Shown here: positions 38,908 through 47,776 of the stretch, piece by piece
Numbering within the stretch: position 1 is the stretch's first letter
Layout: each line of letters begins with the position of its first letter
NCBI RefSeq assembly: GCF_020531905.1
Contig: NZ_JAJAWG010000004.1
Span: 124,001-188,000, forward strand
Direction: 5' to 3'
Source: Deefgea salmonis
GTDB taxonomy: Bacteria; Pseudomonadota; Gammaproteobacteria; Burkholderiales; Chitinibacteraceae
DNA: 64,000 nt
Program-made: the position numbers and the translations under genes
The notes under the pieces: model-generated
What the model saw: only the letters and a program-made list of their open reading frames with translations
What the model was told of the DNA's origin: nothing
Databases searched by the model: none

Positions 38908-39481
38908 AAAGATCAAGGCCTTGATTAAATAAGTCAAAGGTCTGTGATGCTGCATCGGTGATTTTTGTTGTTGTCACAATCGGCTGATTAGCTAAAAAAA
39001 TTTGATATTCATGCCAGTATTTCGAGGTATTTAAGCCATAGGCATTAAAAAAATGTCCAGCATACTGTGGGCTAATACGCAGTGATTTTTGTAAACAAGT
39101 GCTAATCACGCTGGCGCCTAAGGTTGAGCCTTCTAGCACATAAGCCGCACCGAGCCATTGTTCTGGCGTGGTGATAAAGCCGGCGCTTTCTTTGGCGAGA
39201 GTGGGGTGGATCATGCTGGGCGATGATTTAAGGTCGGTTAAATCGGCGTATAACCACGGCAGCTTATAGCGAGCTTGGTAATCAAAATCTAACTTAAATT
39301 GGCTTTGTCGCTGCAAAAGCACGGTTTCAATGGCGGAATAGATTTCATAGTAAGCTTTTAATAATTGAATATAGCGCGCCAGAGAATATTCAGACTGGGT
39401 AATCCCTTTGAGTAGCGGATGTTGATGAAGGCGTGCGTGTTGTTGGCGAGTTTTTAATTTTAGCTGTTCTAAAATCATCAT
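38897..39481 (-). CDS. bphO: Biliverdin-producing heme oxygenase (BphO type)
   Basis: Opens heme to biliverdin, the chromophore needed by the phytochrome encoded next to it. About 194 aa with the heme-binding His near the N terminus (QQHARLHQHPLLKG) and the distal-helix motif YVLEGSTLGASVIS. Start is ATG 39481 or 39478; the frame upstream opens with TTG and no clear Shine-Dalgarno was found. The overlap with bphP makes a two-gene operon, light receptor plus chromophore supply. Confidence 0.9.
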   Translation of the reverse strand: MMILEQLKLKTRQQHARLHQHPLLKGITQSEYSLARYIQLLKAYYEIYSAIETVLLQRQSQFKLDFDYQARYKLPWLYADLTDLKSSPSMIHPTLAKESAGFITTPEQWLGAAYVLEGSTLGASVISTCLQKSLRISPQYAGHFFNAYGLNTSKYWHEYQIFLANQPIVTTTKITDAASQTFDLFNQGLDLYAQ

Positions 39482-39493
39482 GATTTCAACCAA

Positions 39494-40080
39494 GGTTTGC
39501 TTTCTATTTGCTGATGTTAGTATGGATTTTGTGTTTAAGCTTTATGTAAATATCAAAAGTATGACCGCACGTCATTCTTGCCTTGAGGCCGCGTTTGGCA
39601 CCGCTGTGCAGTGCCTTCTTTGACTATCAATCACGCCAAATTGAGCACCGAAACGGCGCGAAATAAAGTAAGCATAATCCTGACTTCATCTGTTGATGTC
39701 GGACTCATCGAACGATTTACGATCATTGCTTGGCGCAAGCAGAATGACACCACAGCGCAGTTGTGCCTGGTGTTTGAAGCCCATCGGCAATGGGTATTGG
39801 CGTATTGGAAGTCGCCACAGCCGCTCAGCAAGGGCGCTGTGGCAACGATGGCAGTGTACTCAAGAAAAGCTAAAAGTGAGTTGATGGCAGTTGGCTATTA
39901 CAGCGGCATCAGCGCTGCATCAGCATGACGCTGATCTGCTATTCAACGAATCCAAGCGCAGCAACAGACCCTAGGATGATGTGGCCAAAATGAGTAGTCC
40001 CCAGTTGAGGCAAAAAAATACTGGCCACTTGCGTGGCCAGTATTGGCGATTGAGCGCTTTTTTAACGCAGTAGGCTCAGT
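39494..40080. other. bphO-peptidase gap, unclear content
   Basis: About 590 bases. An open frame (39611-39928, plus, 105 codons) has no recognisable domain and no good ribosome site and may be chance. GCAACAGACCCTAGG at 39961-39975 is another end of the dispersed repeat seen at 27548-27562 and 42786-42803. A hairpin made of CTGGCCAC...GTGGCCAG (about 40021-40039) lies close to the peptidase stop and may terminate it. Confidence 0.45.
39961..39975 (+). repeat. Dispersed repeat end, partial copy
   Basis: GCAACAGACCCTAGG is the conserved terminus of the repeat family; no opposite end was found nearby. Confidence 0.45.
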
Positions 40081-42375
40081 TTACAGTGGGTTGGCACTGA
40101 AGTAGCGCTCTAGATTATTCACCTCGCTGCTTGGGCGGGGCACGCGCATGTTTTGGTCAATACCATTGTAAAGCATCTCTCTTGGCGCTAAATGAAAGCC
40201 ATTGGTGTTTGGATCCATATACGGGAGCTGTTGTTTTCTAAGGAAGTAGTCCAGCAGTTGGCCGCTGCTGCTTTGCAGGCCAAGACCTTCATTGCTGGAC
40301 CAAGCGCTGCTATGAGTACCCCAGTGGTGACCAAATTCGTGGCCGATAATGCTGGGATTTCTAAAGTAATGTTGGTAGTAATTCCAAGTATCGAGACCTA
40401 ACACATCTCCCCCGCCAAGGCCGCCACCCATGGTGGTGACCCCCAAGCGAATGCTGCCACGATTCATGATCTCTTGATAGAAACGAAGGTAATCGTCGCT
40501 AGTAAAAAATCCACCCGGAGCATTAACTTGACCGGCGTTACCAAAGAAATCATGGCCCATGACTTTTTTATGGTTAAACCAAATATGTTCAAATTCGGGA
40601 CTGTTTAATGCATACGCGAAATTAGTCATCATGATGACCCATTCGCGGGCGTAAATCGGATTAATTTTTCCCCATTGTGCATCACCGCCGTATTTGCCAA
40701 ATGAAAGTTGCCATTTCATTTTGAAATTACTAATTTTTTGCACGTGCGCATCGGTTTTTGAATGAATTCGTATATCGAACAAATCGCTCGGCAGTACGCT
40801 GAGTGCGTTTAAGCCTTTAAATTGCAGACTGCCTTTGTCGTCAACCCGCTGAAAAGTGCGCCCATCCACGATAGCAACATCGAGACGAACAGTACTAAAT
40901 GCCGGTAGTTGATCTAAAGACCCAAGCACAAACCACTGGCCACTACCTCTAAGACTGGCTTGAATTTCTAGATTGCGAACGGTGGTTGCGCTGTAGCTGC
41001 TTAATGCCAATTGCCGTTGATCGAGCTTGCCGCTGAGGATTTTGTTGATTGCAAAGCTGCGCAGTTGTGGATTAGTTAATGTCTCCCAGCTATCGCTGTC
41101 TTGTAATAGCAATCCTTTTTGCGCTGCAGCAATGGCGGCATACTGATACTGCTGCGTTGTTGCCTTATCGATGTGATGTAGTTCGTCCACTTGTCGTTGT
41201 GGCAGGATCAAGATGTCTTTATTTTGGATTGCGGCGATGGTTTGCTGATTAAAACCAATGTCTTTTGCTTTGAGCAAATTTTGTGGTGCGGCTTGATCGG
41301 CCAGATTGATTTGGCGAAATTGATCAAGTGGTGTCGCGGGTAAAATTTGCGCGCCGCTGGCTGGTAAGTCGCTGGATGCAAAGCGATCAATCCCGCCACC
41401 AGTGCGGCTCACATACAGCTGGCCATCATCGCCTTGGATTTGTGTATTGCTGACGCTATTTTGCTGCATGATGGGTTGCACCATGGTGGTCGATTCAGCC
41501 AGCTGGCCCACATCGTAAATCAAGGTTTTACCATCACCAAAGCTAGCAAAAAGTCGCTCGCCCACGGTCGCTAATTTGACATCACAATAAATGCTCTCGC
41601 AGCCAGGTAAGCTAAGGTAAGCATGCTTGATGGCTTTTTTATTATTTGCAGGGGTGGCGTCGCTTTGTTTCCAAACCGAAATTCTTTGGTGTGTATCGGC
41701 GGCAAAGATGTAGTTGGCATTGGCCGCCACCGCAATCGGATGAACTAAGACTTGATTTGAAGGGCCGCTCCAGCTCCCTGTGCCTAGCGCGGTAATAAAG
41801 CGCGGTGCGCCCTGGCTGATATCAAAAATATCGACGCGATTGGATGATAGCGACGCGGTGTAAAGCCGATCTTGAAACTGATTTATATCGTTTAAACGCT
41901 TAAAATCATCGGTGCTGCCATTGCTGGAAAAATTACTAATCGGCGTTAATGCTTTTTTGCTCCCAAGATCAAAACGCAAAACAGAAGCCGCAGCAAGGTC
42001 ATTGGCTACATACAGAATATTATCTTTGAGCACCACCGCACTGGGCGAGAATGCGGCATCGTCCAGCCCAAAACTACTGGCATTTAATTGCTGAGCTTGA
42101 TCGAGTAATTTAACACTACGCTCTACGACTGCAGGATGACCACCGGTATCACCTCCGCCAGTATCACCACCAGTTCCACCACCGGTATCACCACCGGTAT
42201 CACCACCAGTTCCACCACCAGTTCCACCGCCAGTTCCACCGCCAGTTCCACCGCCAGTTCCACCACCAGTTCCACCACCAGTTCCGCCGCCGGTATCACC
42301 GCCAACTCCACCGCCACCACAAGCGGCTAGCATCAGCGTTAACACAAATAAACTGGTTAATTTACGTATCATCAT
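40081..42375 (-). CDS. Secreted lipoprotein with Gly/Thr repeat linker and HExxH zinc-peptidase-like site
   Basis: About 764 aa. The N terminus is a lipoprotein signal (TSLFVLTLMLAACGGGG). Directly after it come about 13 tetrapeptide-like repeats GGGT/GGDT that hold the protein away from the membrane. The middle (about 90-420) has repeated LYVAN/RLYTAS/IFAADTHQ segments resembling a beta-propeller. Near the C terminus HEFGHHWGTHSSAWSSNEGLG gives HExxH plus a downstream Glu, as in gluzincin/M60-type metallopeptidases. The family was not identified precisely, so protease activity is an inference. The start has no clear Shine-Dalgarno (ATG 42375 or 42372). Confidence 0.7.
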   Translation of the reverse strand: MMIRKLTSLFVLTLMLAACGGGGVGGDTGGGTGGGTGGGTGGGTGGGTGGGTGGGTGGDTGGDTGGGTGGDTGGGDTGGHPAVVERSVKLLDQAQQLNASSFGLDDAAFSPSAVVLKDNILYVANDLAAASVLRFDLGSKKALTPISNFSSNGSTDDFKRLNDINQFQDRLYTASLSSNRVDIFDISQGAPRFITALGTGSWSGPSNQVLVHPIAVAANANYIFAADTHQRISVWKQSDATPANNKKAIKHAYLSLPGCESIYCDVKLATVGERLFASFGDGKTLIYDVGQLAESTTMVQPIMQQNSVSNTQIQGDDGQLYVSRTGGGIDRFASSDLPASGAQILPATPLDQFRQINLADQAAPQNLLKAKDIGFNQQTIAAIQNKDILILPQRQVDELHHIDKATTQQYQYAAIAAAQKGLLLQDSDSWETLTNPQLRSFAINKILSGKLDQRQLALSSYSATTVRNLEIQASLRGSGQWFVLGSLDQLPAFSTVRLDVAIVDGRTFQRVDDKGSLQFKGLNALSVLPSDLFDIRIHSKTDAHVQKISNFKMKWQLSFGKYGGDAQWGKINPIYAREWVIMMTNFAYALNSPEFEHIWFNHKKVMGHDFFGNAGQVNAPGGFFTSDDYLRFYQEIMNRGSIRLGVTTMGGGLGGGDVLGLDTWNYYQHYFRNPSIIGHEFGHHWGTHSSAWSSNEGLGLQSSSGQLLDYFLRKQQLPYMDPNTNGFHLAPREMLYNGIDQNMRVPRPSSEVNNLERYFSANPL
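42138..42312. repeat. 12-bp-unit tandem array coding Gly-Gly-Gly/Asp-Thr
   Basis: Units of the type GGTGGTGGAACT and GGTGGTGATACC (minus strand) repeat in frame inside the lipoprotein gene. Changes in number keep the frame and would only alter spacer length. Confidence 0.85.
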
Positions 42376-42952
42376 TGTGCGCACAATCAATCAATAGATA
42401 TAAAACGCCATCTTACAGTATTAGCATTTGCTAATACCATGGCGATTACAGTCGCTGTATCTTTTAATCACACGCTGCGGCAGGGACGGTGCTCAATGCC
42501 ATGCTAAGGTCTGTTGACGTTTGTTTGGCCAACCGCGTTGGTGCGGCTTTGGGCCTGAGGCAAGGCACGCAGCGCGCAACTTAGGGTTTGAATATCCAAA
42601 TTATTAAGTCAGCGCTTTGTAACGCGGCATCAGGCTGACATGTTTTAGACAAGTCGCCGCAAACCCTGCGGGCTGGGCGCTTTTTTCGGCGACTGAGCGT
42701 TGCAGCAGGCTCACATAGCATGACTTGCGTCGCTAACTACGCCTTGATTTGCCGCGACAATCGAAGAAGTAGCGGCGGGAAACCCAACGTCAACAGGCCC
42801 TAGCAAGAAAGCCTATTTGCAATGCGAATGGGTAAAGTTGTTGTTTATAAGAAGGTTAATTACTTGGCTTGCTCAATGCAACGTCAGCGTAATAGTTGCT
42901 CGTTACGATCCTGATTTTTGGTGGAGACTCAATTAAAAAAGGACGTAATATC
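42376..42952. other. Divergent gap containing a MITE-like element
   Basis: About 577 bases between two secreted-protein genes read in opposite directions. Most of it is the 300-bp element at 42504-42803; the promoters must lie in the flanks. No gene is supported. Confidence 0.65.
42504..42803. mobile_element. MITE-like element with terminal inverted repeats
   Basis: The left end CTAAGGTCTGTTGACGTT matches the reverse complement of the right end AACGTCAACAGGCCCTAG at 16 of 18 positions. The element is exactly 300 bp, has no transposase ORF, and contains an internal GTCGCCG/CGGCGAC hairpin. Related single ends occur at 27548-27562 and 39961-39975. No target-site duplication is obvious. Confidence 0.6.
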
Positions 42953-44866
42953 ATGACTTTGTCTGTAATGAAGTTGGCGTGCCTTAGTGCCGTTCTAATG
43001 GCGGGCACTAGTTTTGCCAGCGTTAAAAATGTTCGGGTGGTGTGGGATGCCAATCCAGCGAATGAAGCTGTCGTCGCGTTTTCTAAAAGCGGTACAGCCA
43101 CATCGACTGGGCAATATATCAAGTATGGTACGAGCACCACTGAAAGCACTTGGTTGAGTAGTAGTAGTGCTGTGCCGCGTACTTTTAAATCAACGCTGGA
43201 TAATTATTTCGTTCGCTTACAAAACTTAAATCCAAATACAGATTACTTTTTCCGTGCATGTGATAGCGCCGGTTGTAGTGAAATGTATTTTTTCCGAACG
43301 GCTGCAGCGGATGATCGCAGCGTTACCGTGATTGCGGGTGGTGATTCGCGTACAGACCGTGCGGTTCGCCAGCAGGGTAATCGCTTGGTTCAAAAAATTC
43401 GCCCTCATTTCATTATGTTTAGTGGTGATTTTACTGATAACCACAGCGCCAGCGAGGTTGAAAGCTGGCTTGATGATTGGAATCTGACTTTTTCTCCGAC
43501 CACAGTCAACGGTATCGCCGTGAAGCAAGTTCACCCGATCATTCCAACGGTGGGCAATCATGAAGCTTCAGATATGAATTTTATGTGCTCGGTATTTGGC
43601 GTAGATGCTGATCGCAATGGGCAATGCTCTTTGCGAGATACTTATTTTGGCGTCAATATCGGTACCTTAATGCGGGTGTATACCTTGAATACGGAGCTAG
43701 AGTCGTCGAGCTATGCCAATGAGCGGACGGCACAATTAGCTTGGCTGAAAAGTGATATGCCCGCTTTTTACAGCAGCACGCGTTGGCGCTTTGGGCAGTA
43801 TCATCGACCGATGTTCCCACGCAGTACGAGCAAACCGGCGATCACGCAAATCGCTCTGGATTGGGCTACGACATTCCAAGATTACCGCATGAATTTGGTA
43901 AATGAATCTGACACGCATATTGCCAAACTGACTAAACCTGTCCGCCCGATGGGAAGTAATTACCAAGAATCGGCGACGGGAACCGTTTATATCGGTGAAG
44001 GTGCTTGGGGTGCTCCGGTACGGACTGCCGACCGTGTTTCGCCATGGATTGTGGATCAAGGTAGTTTTGCACACTTCAATGTGATTCAAGTGAGTGCCGC
44101 TGCGATGAATATTCGCACGGTTTACTTAAATAGCGAGGCGAGCACGAGCACGGTGAGTAAAGCCAACCGTGATGCTGACCCATTAACGTTGCCTACGGGT
44201 TGGAGTTTGTGGAATGCCGCAACAGTGGGTGATGTGTATAGCTTGAAATTGGCGAGTGATAATTTTACTGAATTAAATGAAGTCATCGCGCCGACCCCAA
44301 CACCCAGCGCAACGCCAACGGTTCAACCTTCTGCGACCCCCACTGCGACACCAACGGCTACAGCAACACCCAGCACCACACCAACCAGCAGCAAAACTTT
44401 ATTGGCGGTGCGTGATGTCACCATTAGCAGCACTGGCGCGCTGAGTAATGGCGCAACAGTCTATGCCGACGGTGATGATGCAGGTGCTCAATTACGCGCT
44501 TTGTTTGGCTGGAATGTAGCGGGCATTACTGGGCAGTTAAAATCGGCGACGGTGCAATTTAATGTCAGTAATTTATCTAAGGGCATATATAACTTGTACG
44601 CAATGAGCAATACCTGGAGTGAGGCCAGTACGGCGTATAGCCAAGCCAGTGGTGGTAATTTACTGGGTAGCTTTACCCCCAGCGCCACAGGTACTGCGAG
44701 TATCACTTTGAATGCTGCGGGTCTGGCTTTAATCCAAGGCTGGTTAAACGGCAGCACGCCCAATAATGGCGTCGTGATGCTCAGCGGCGGTACCAGCGAT
44801 GGTGTTGATATGACGTCTCGTGAAGGTGGTAATCCAGCGAAATTGATTTTGAACTTTGCGCCTTAA
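42953..44866 (+). CDS. Secreted purple-acid-phosphatase-like metallophosphoesterase with C-terminal DNRLRE/CBM96-like domain
   Basis: 637 aa. Signal peptide (LACLSAVLMAGTSFA), then an N-terminal fibronectin-III-like domain (about 20-110). The metallophosphoesterase domain has metal motifs GGDSRTD, FSGDFTDN, TVGNHEASD, QYHRPMF and ESDTHIAKL. A Pro/Thr-rich linker (TPTPSATPTVQPSATPTAT) leads to a C-terminal beta-sandwich (SATVQFNVSNL, STAYSQASGG, DMTSREGGNPAKLIL) like DNRLRE/CBM96 domains. The ATG at 42953 has AGGA 9 bases upstream. Likely releases phosphate outside the cell; the substrate is unknown. A strong terminator follows. Confidence 0.82.
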   Translation: MTLSVMKLACLSAVLMAGTSFASVKNVRVVWDANPANEAVVAFSKSGTATSTGQYIKYGTSTTESTWLSSSSAVPRTFKSTLDNYFVRLQNLNPNTDYFFRACDSAGCSEMYFFRTAAADDRSVTVIAGGDSRTDRAVRQQGNRLVQKIRPHFIMFSGDFTDNHSASEVESWLDDWNLTFSPTTVNGIAVKQVHPIIPTVGNHEASDMNFMCSVFGVDADRNGQCSLRDTYFGVNIGTLMRVYTLNTELESSSYANERTAQLAWLKSDMPAFYSSTRWRFGQYHRPMFPRSTSKPAITQIALDWATTFQDYRMNLVNESDTHIAKLTKPVRPMGSNYQESATGTVYIGEGAWGAPVRTADRVSPWIVDQGSFAHFNVIQVSAAAMNIRTVYLNSEASTSTVSKANRDADPLTLPTGWSLWNAATVGDVYSLKLASDNFTELNEVIAPTPTPSATPTVQPSATPTATPTATATPSTTPTSSKTLLAVRDVTISSTGALSNGATVYADGDDAGAQLRALFGWNVAGITGQLKSATVQFNVSNLSKGIYNLYAMSNTWSEASTAYSQASGGNLLGSFTPSATGTASITLNAAGLALIQGWLNGSTPNNGVVMLSGGTSDGVDMTSREGGNPAKLILNFAP

Positions 44867-44889
44867 ACCCACTTAAGCCAGTGCAATCG

Positions 44890-44920
44890 ATCACCGCCCT
44901 TTACGGGCGGTGATTTTTTT
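44890..44920 (+). terminator. Terminator of the phosphoesterase gene
   Basis: Ten-bp perfect stem ATCACCGCCC/GGGCGGTGAT with a TTTAC loop and T-run. It also shows that the cytochrome gene downstream starts after it. Confidence 0.92.
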
Positions 44921-44945
44921 CAATCGTTTGGATGAAAGTGATTTT

Positions 44946-46538
44946 ATGTCGGTCGCAAAATATTATTCGCGGGTCGTCGTTTTGCATTGCTGTGCGATTT
45001 TGCTGTTGCTCGGCAGTGTATTGAGTGGGCTGCGCTTGGCGTTGAGCGCAGGGCGAGGTGATTTTTTCTCTGCGTTCAATGCGTATTTGCCGCAGGGCGG
45101 TATGCATGGATTGCATGTGAGTTTGGGCTTTGCTTGGTGTGTATTGGCATTGATTTTTGTTTACCATCATTGGCACGCGCCCGCGCGCGCAGCGAGTAGT
45201 ACGCTGGCGGAAACTTGGAATCGATGTTTGATTCATTTCGCCCGCTATTTATTTTTATCGCTGCTCATCCTTGGTGGGGTTTTGTATTTTGGCGGTAGTG
45301 CTGCATTAGATGGGTGGGTATTGCTCCTGCATCGTTATTTTGCCTACTCTGCATTCGTATACCTCATTGTTCATGCACTTTCTCAAGTGATTTATTCACC
45401 TTGGCTACAGGTTCGGGCGATTCTTTTGCCCAAACTGAAGGTTGTGCGGCTGGTCGGGTGGACATTCTGGCTTGCTGTCTCGCTCGCTGCCGTGTTGTGG
45501 CTAGGGTCGGCGTGGATCATGCCGTATTTAACGCCGCAATTACGAATTGCTAATCTGGCGCTGGATCAAGAGATTGTCATTGATGGGCTGGCAAACGAAA
45601 GTGCGTGGCAAAGCGCACCATTACACATCGTCAAAACGCTGAATATTGGCGCAAACGCGGCAGAAACTCCGGTCACCGTACAGGGCTTGCGTCAGGGCGA
45701 AGTCGTTTATTTTCGCTTTAGCTGGCCTGATACAACGCCAAGTTTGCAGCACCTGCCCTTAGTCAAAACCGCACAAGGCTGGCGCATCGAACAAACTGGC
45801 TTGCTGCGTAATGACGAAACTCAGTTTTATGAAGACAAGTTTGCGGTGATGTTTGCTCGTGCGCCTGACGCAGCAGGCGCGGGCAGTATGCTATTGGGCT
45901 CGCAGCCTTTGACAGGACACGCAGCCAATCGGACAGGGCGTGGTTACCATGCGGCGCAAGGAGCCCTGCTGGATGTGTGGCACTGGAAATCGGTACGCAA
46001 TCATGGCACTAACCAGCTAGATGATAGCCATTTTGCCGCGGCTTACCCTGAGGTACCCGGCGAGATTCGCTATACCGCAGGCTACAAATCAGACCCCTTG
46101 CAATCGGGTGGCTATAGCGAAAACTGGGCTTGGCCAAGCAATGGCATTGTGACGCCCAAGCGACTGCCGCGTGATCCTGCACAATTAGCGCGTTTTCAAG
46201 CTGCCAAACCCAACGATCCCCAGCTCGTTTGGGGCATGTCATGGTACGAAACTTTGCCGTACTCGTCAGCAGCGGATCAATACCCAGTCGGTACTCGAAT
46301 GCCATCGGTACTGTGGACCACGATGTTTGAAGGTGATCGCGGTGATGTGCGGGCGATGGCGAGTTGGCATAAGGGCGTGTGGACACTCGAGGCAGTACGC
46401 GGCATCAAAACCGAATCCCCCTTTGATTTAGCCTTGAATGAAGGCTTATTTATGTGGGTAGCGGTCTTTGATCATCAGCAAACCCAACACAGTTATCATT
46501 TGCGCCCCCTGCAGCTCCATTTTGAGGACCAATCATGA
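44946..46538 (+). CDS. Membrane cytochrome b-like protein with ethylbenzene-dehydrogenase-type heme domain
   Basis: 530 aa. The N-terminal half holds about five membrane helices with histidines spaced as in cytochrome b561/DUF4405 (VVVLHCCAILLLLGS, MHGLHVSLGFAW, YHHWHAP, LLHRYFAY, VHALSQV). The C-terminal half (about 215-525) looks like an EB_dh periplasmic heme-binding domain (EIVIDGLANESAWQSAP, VYFRFSWPDTTPS, YEDKFAVMFARA, WHWKSVRNHGT). A membrane electron carrier is inferred. ATG 44946 is chosen because the longer frame (44910) would start in the terminator. Overlaps the next gene by ATGA. Confidence 0.75.
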   Translation: MSVAKYYSRVVVLHCCAILLLLGSVLSGLRLALSAGRGDFFSAFNAYLPQGGMHGLHVSLGFAWCVLALIFVYHHWHAPARAASSTLAETWNRCLIHFARYLFLSLLILGGVLYFGGSAALDGWVLLLHRYFAYSAFVYLIVHALSQVIYSPWLQVRAILLPKLKVVRLVGWTFWLAVSLAAVLWLGSAWIMPYLTPQLRIANLALDQEIVIDGLANESAWQSAPLHIVKTLNIGANAAETPVTVQGLRQGEVVYFRFSWPDTTPSLQHLPLVKTAQGWRIEQTGLLRNDETQFYEDKFAVMFARAPDAAGAGSMLLGSQPLTGHAANRTGRGYHAAQGALLDVWHWKSVRNHGTNQLDDSHFAAAYPEVPGEIRYTAGYKSDPLQSGGYSENWAWPSNGIVTPKRLPRDPAQLARFQAAKPNDPQLVWGMSWYETLPYSSAADQYPVGTRMPSVLWTTMFEGDRGDVRAMASWHKGVWTLEAVRGIKTESPFDLALNEGLFMWVAVFDHQQTQHSYHLRPLQLHFEDQS

Positions 46539-47113
46539 AGCATCTTATATGCTGTTTGGCGCTGTTGAGTGCTATGCAGGCCAATGCCATTGATCGTTGG
46601 CAGAAAACGGATTCGCAAGGTCGTGCGCTGCCAGTTAGCGCAGGCCCTTGGTCGTGTATACGTGACCTGAAGACGGGCTTGCTTTGGGAAAATAAAACCG
46701 ATAATGAAGGCTTACATTTTAATGCGGCAACGTATTCTTGGTTTGATGCGACGCATCGCCTTGGCGTAGAAAAAGCCGGAAGTTGCAGCGATGCGACGAT
46801 GAAAGTCAGCCCCTGCGATACACGCGATTTAATCGTTTTAGCGAATCAGCAAGCTTGGTGCGGTGCTAGTCATTGGCGTGTGCCCAGCGCAAAAGAGCTG
46901 GCGAGTTTGTTACTAGATACCGGTTTTGCGGGTAACCCACTTATTGCCAGCGGATTTTTCCCACACACCGGCCGATTCCCTTATTGGACTGCGGATGTGC
47001 GGCAAAGCAACAATGGCAAAACAGAAGCATTGATATTGCATTTTGGCAGTGGATCTACCCAGTGGCTGGGTACACAACACGCAGCCAGACTACGTTTGGT
47101 AGCAACACCATAA
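46535..47113 (+). CDS. Exported DUF1566 (Lcl C-terminal) domain protein
   Basis: 192 aa with a signal peptide (MKHLICCLALLSAMQANA). The body matches the DUF1566/Lcl fold: IRDLKTGLLWENKTDNEG, YSWFDATHRLG, WRVPSAKELASLLLDTG and the YWTADVRQ...LHFGSG end. Several Cys pairs suggest periplasmic disulfides. Family function is not established. ATGA overlap with the cytochrome gene makes a two-gene operon, so the product may serve that cytochrome. Confidence 0.75.
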   Translation: MKHLICCLALLSAMQANAIDRWQKTDSQGRALPVSAGPWSCIRDLKTGLLWENKTDNEGLHFNAATYSWFDATHRLGVEKAGSCSDATMKVSPCDTRDLIVLANQQAWCGASHWRVPSAKELASLLLDTGFAGNPLIASGFFPHTGRFPYWTADVRQSNNGKTEALILHFGSGSTQWLGTQHAARLRLVATP

Positions 47114-47214
47114 GAAATAGCATGGATAGTCTTTGCTGGATCTCGGTTAGTCCATGCTATTGCGCAAATATTTATTGTTACAAAGGGAAGGAGGTGAACT
47201 GGAAAATTTGGGCG

Positions 47215-47592
47215 CTAACTTTTGAGAACGTATTTTTCCGTATAGGCTGCAAAAGTATTGGCTATTGAATATTGGGCGGCAATTTTCGCAACTTGCTTTT
47301 CAATGCGCGGATCTTTGCCTTCTTCGACTTTGCTGAGTGAGTCATTGCGTAGCTTTCTAGCTTGAGCCAATGTGACCTTGGGGTATTCGCCGAGCCATTG
47401 CTTGAACATTTTTCCGTTCAGGCCGTAACGATAGCGCCAGCGTTTTCTGTTTTCGGTAATGATCAGGTAGAGGCCGCCACCATCATTGAGTGCGGTTTCA
47501 GCTTTGCCTTCCGGCAATTTGGCATTTTTAATTTCTAGCGGCGTTAAAAGATTGCATGTTTTTGCAGTCTTTTCTATCTTGGCTCTTGGCAT
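47215..47592 (-). pseudogene. Truncated tyrosine-recombinase integrase (N-terminal arm-binding part only)
   Basis: 125 codons. The sequence LLTPLEIKNAKLPEG...ALNDGGGLYLIITENRKRWRYRYGLNGK and LGEYPKVTLAQARKLR is the DUF4102 arm-binding domain of P4-type phage/island integrases, plus the beginning of the core-binding domain (ANTFAAYTEKYV). Full integrases have about 400 residues; the frame stops at 47215 and no catalytic domain follows, so it cannot recombine. The ATG at 47592 has AGGGG upstream. It marks the left border of the defence island and lies beside a tRNA 3' remnant. Confidence 0.85.
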
Positions 47593-47685
47593 GGAAATGC
47601 CCCTGTTGCGATGACCTGCCCCCATTGTAGTACGGGGGCAGGTTTTGTACTGGCTGTCTTGGGATCTTGTCGGATGTTACAGGCA

Positions 47686-47721
47686 ACAAAAAACCCGCAA
47701 AGCTAGGCTTTATGCGGGTTT
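47686..47721 (-). terminator. Terminator next to the tRNA remnant
   Basis: AAACCCGCA/TGCGGGTTT with inner AAGC/GCTT and a T-run on the minus strand. The adjoining GCAACAAAAAACCCGCAAAGC closely resembles the terminator behind tRNA-Leu at 61667-61703. Confidence 0.75.
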
Positions 47722-47755
47722 GAAGTACTACTTAGGACTGCTTAAAACCATTTAA

Positions 47756-47776
47756 TGGTGCCAACACGGGACTCGG
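47756..47776 (-). other. tRNA 3'-end remnant, likely attachment-site core
   Basis: On the minus strand CCGAGTCCCGTGTTGGCACCA is the T-arm and acceptor end of a tRNA with CCA, but no 5' part is present. It is close to the 3' end of the tRNA-Leu at 61715 (one substitution, one indel). Such fragments are left by integration at tRNA genes. Confidence 0.6.

Noticed and set aside
39611-39928. 105-codon plus-strand frame
   Set aside because: No recognisable domain, no clear Shine-Dalgarno, and it lies in a gap with a dispersed repeat end; left as undecided intergenic DNA.
42138-42312. Possible CRISPR or minisatellite outside genes
   Set aside because: The 12-bp units are contiguous, without spacers, and in frame inside the lipoprotein gene.
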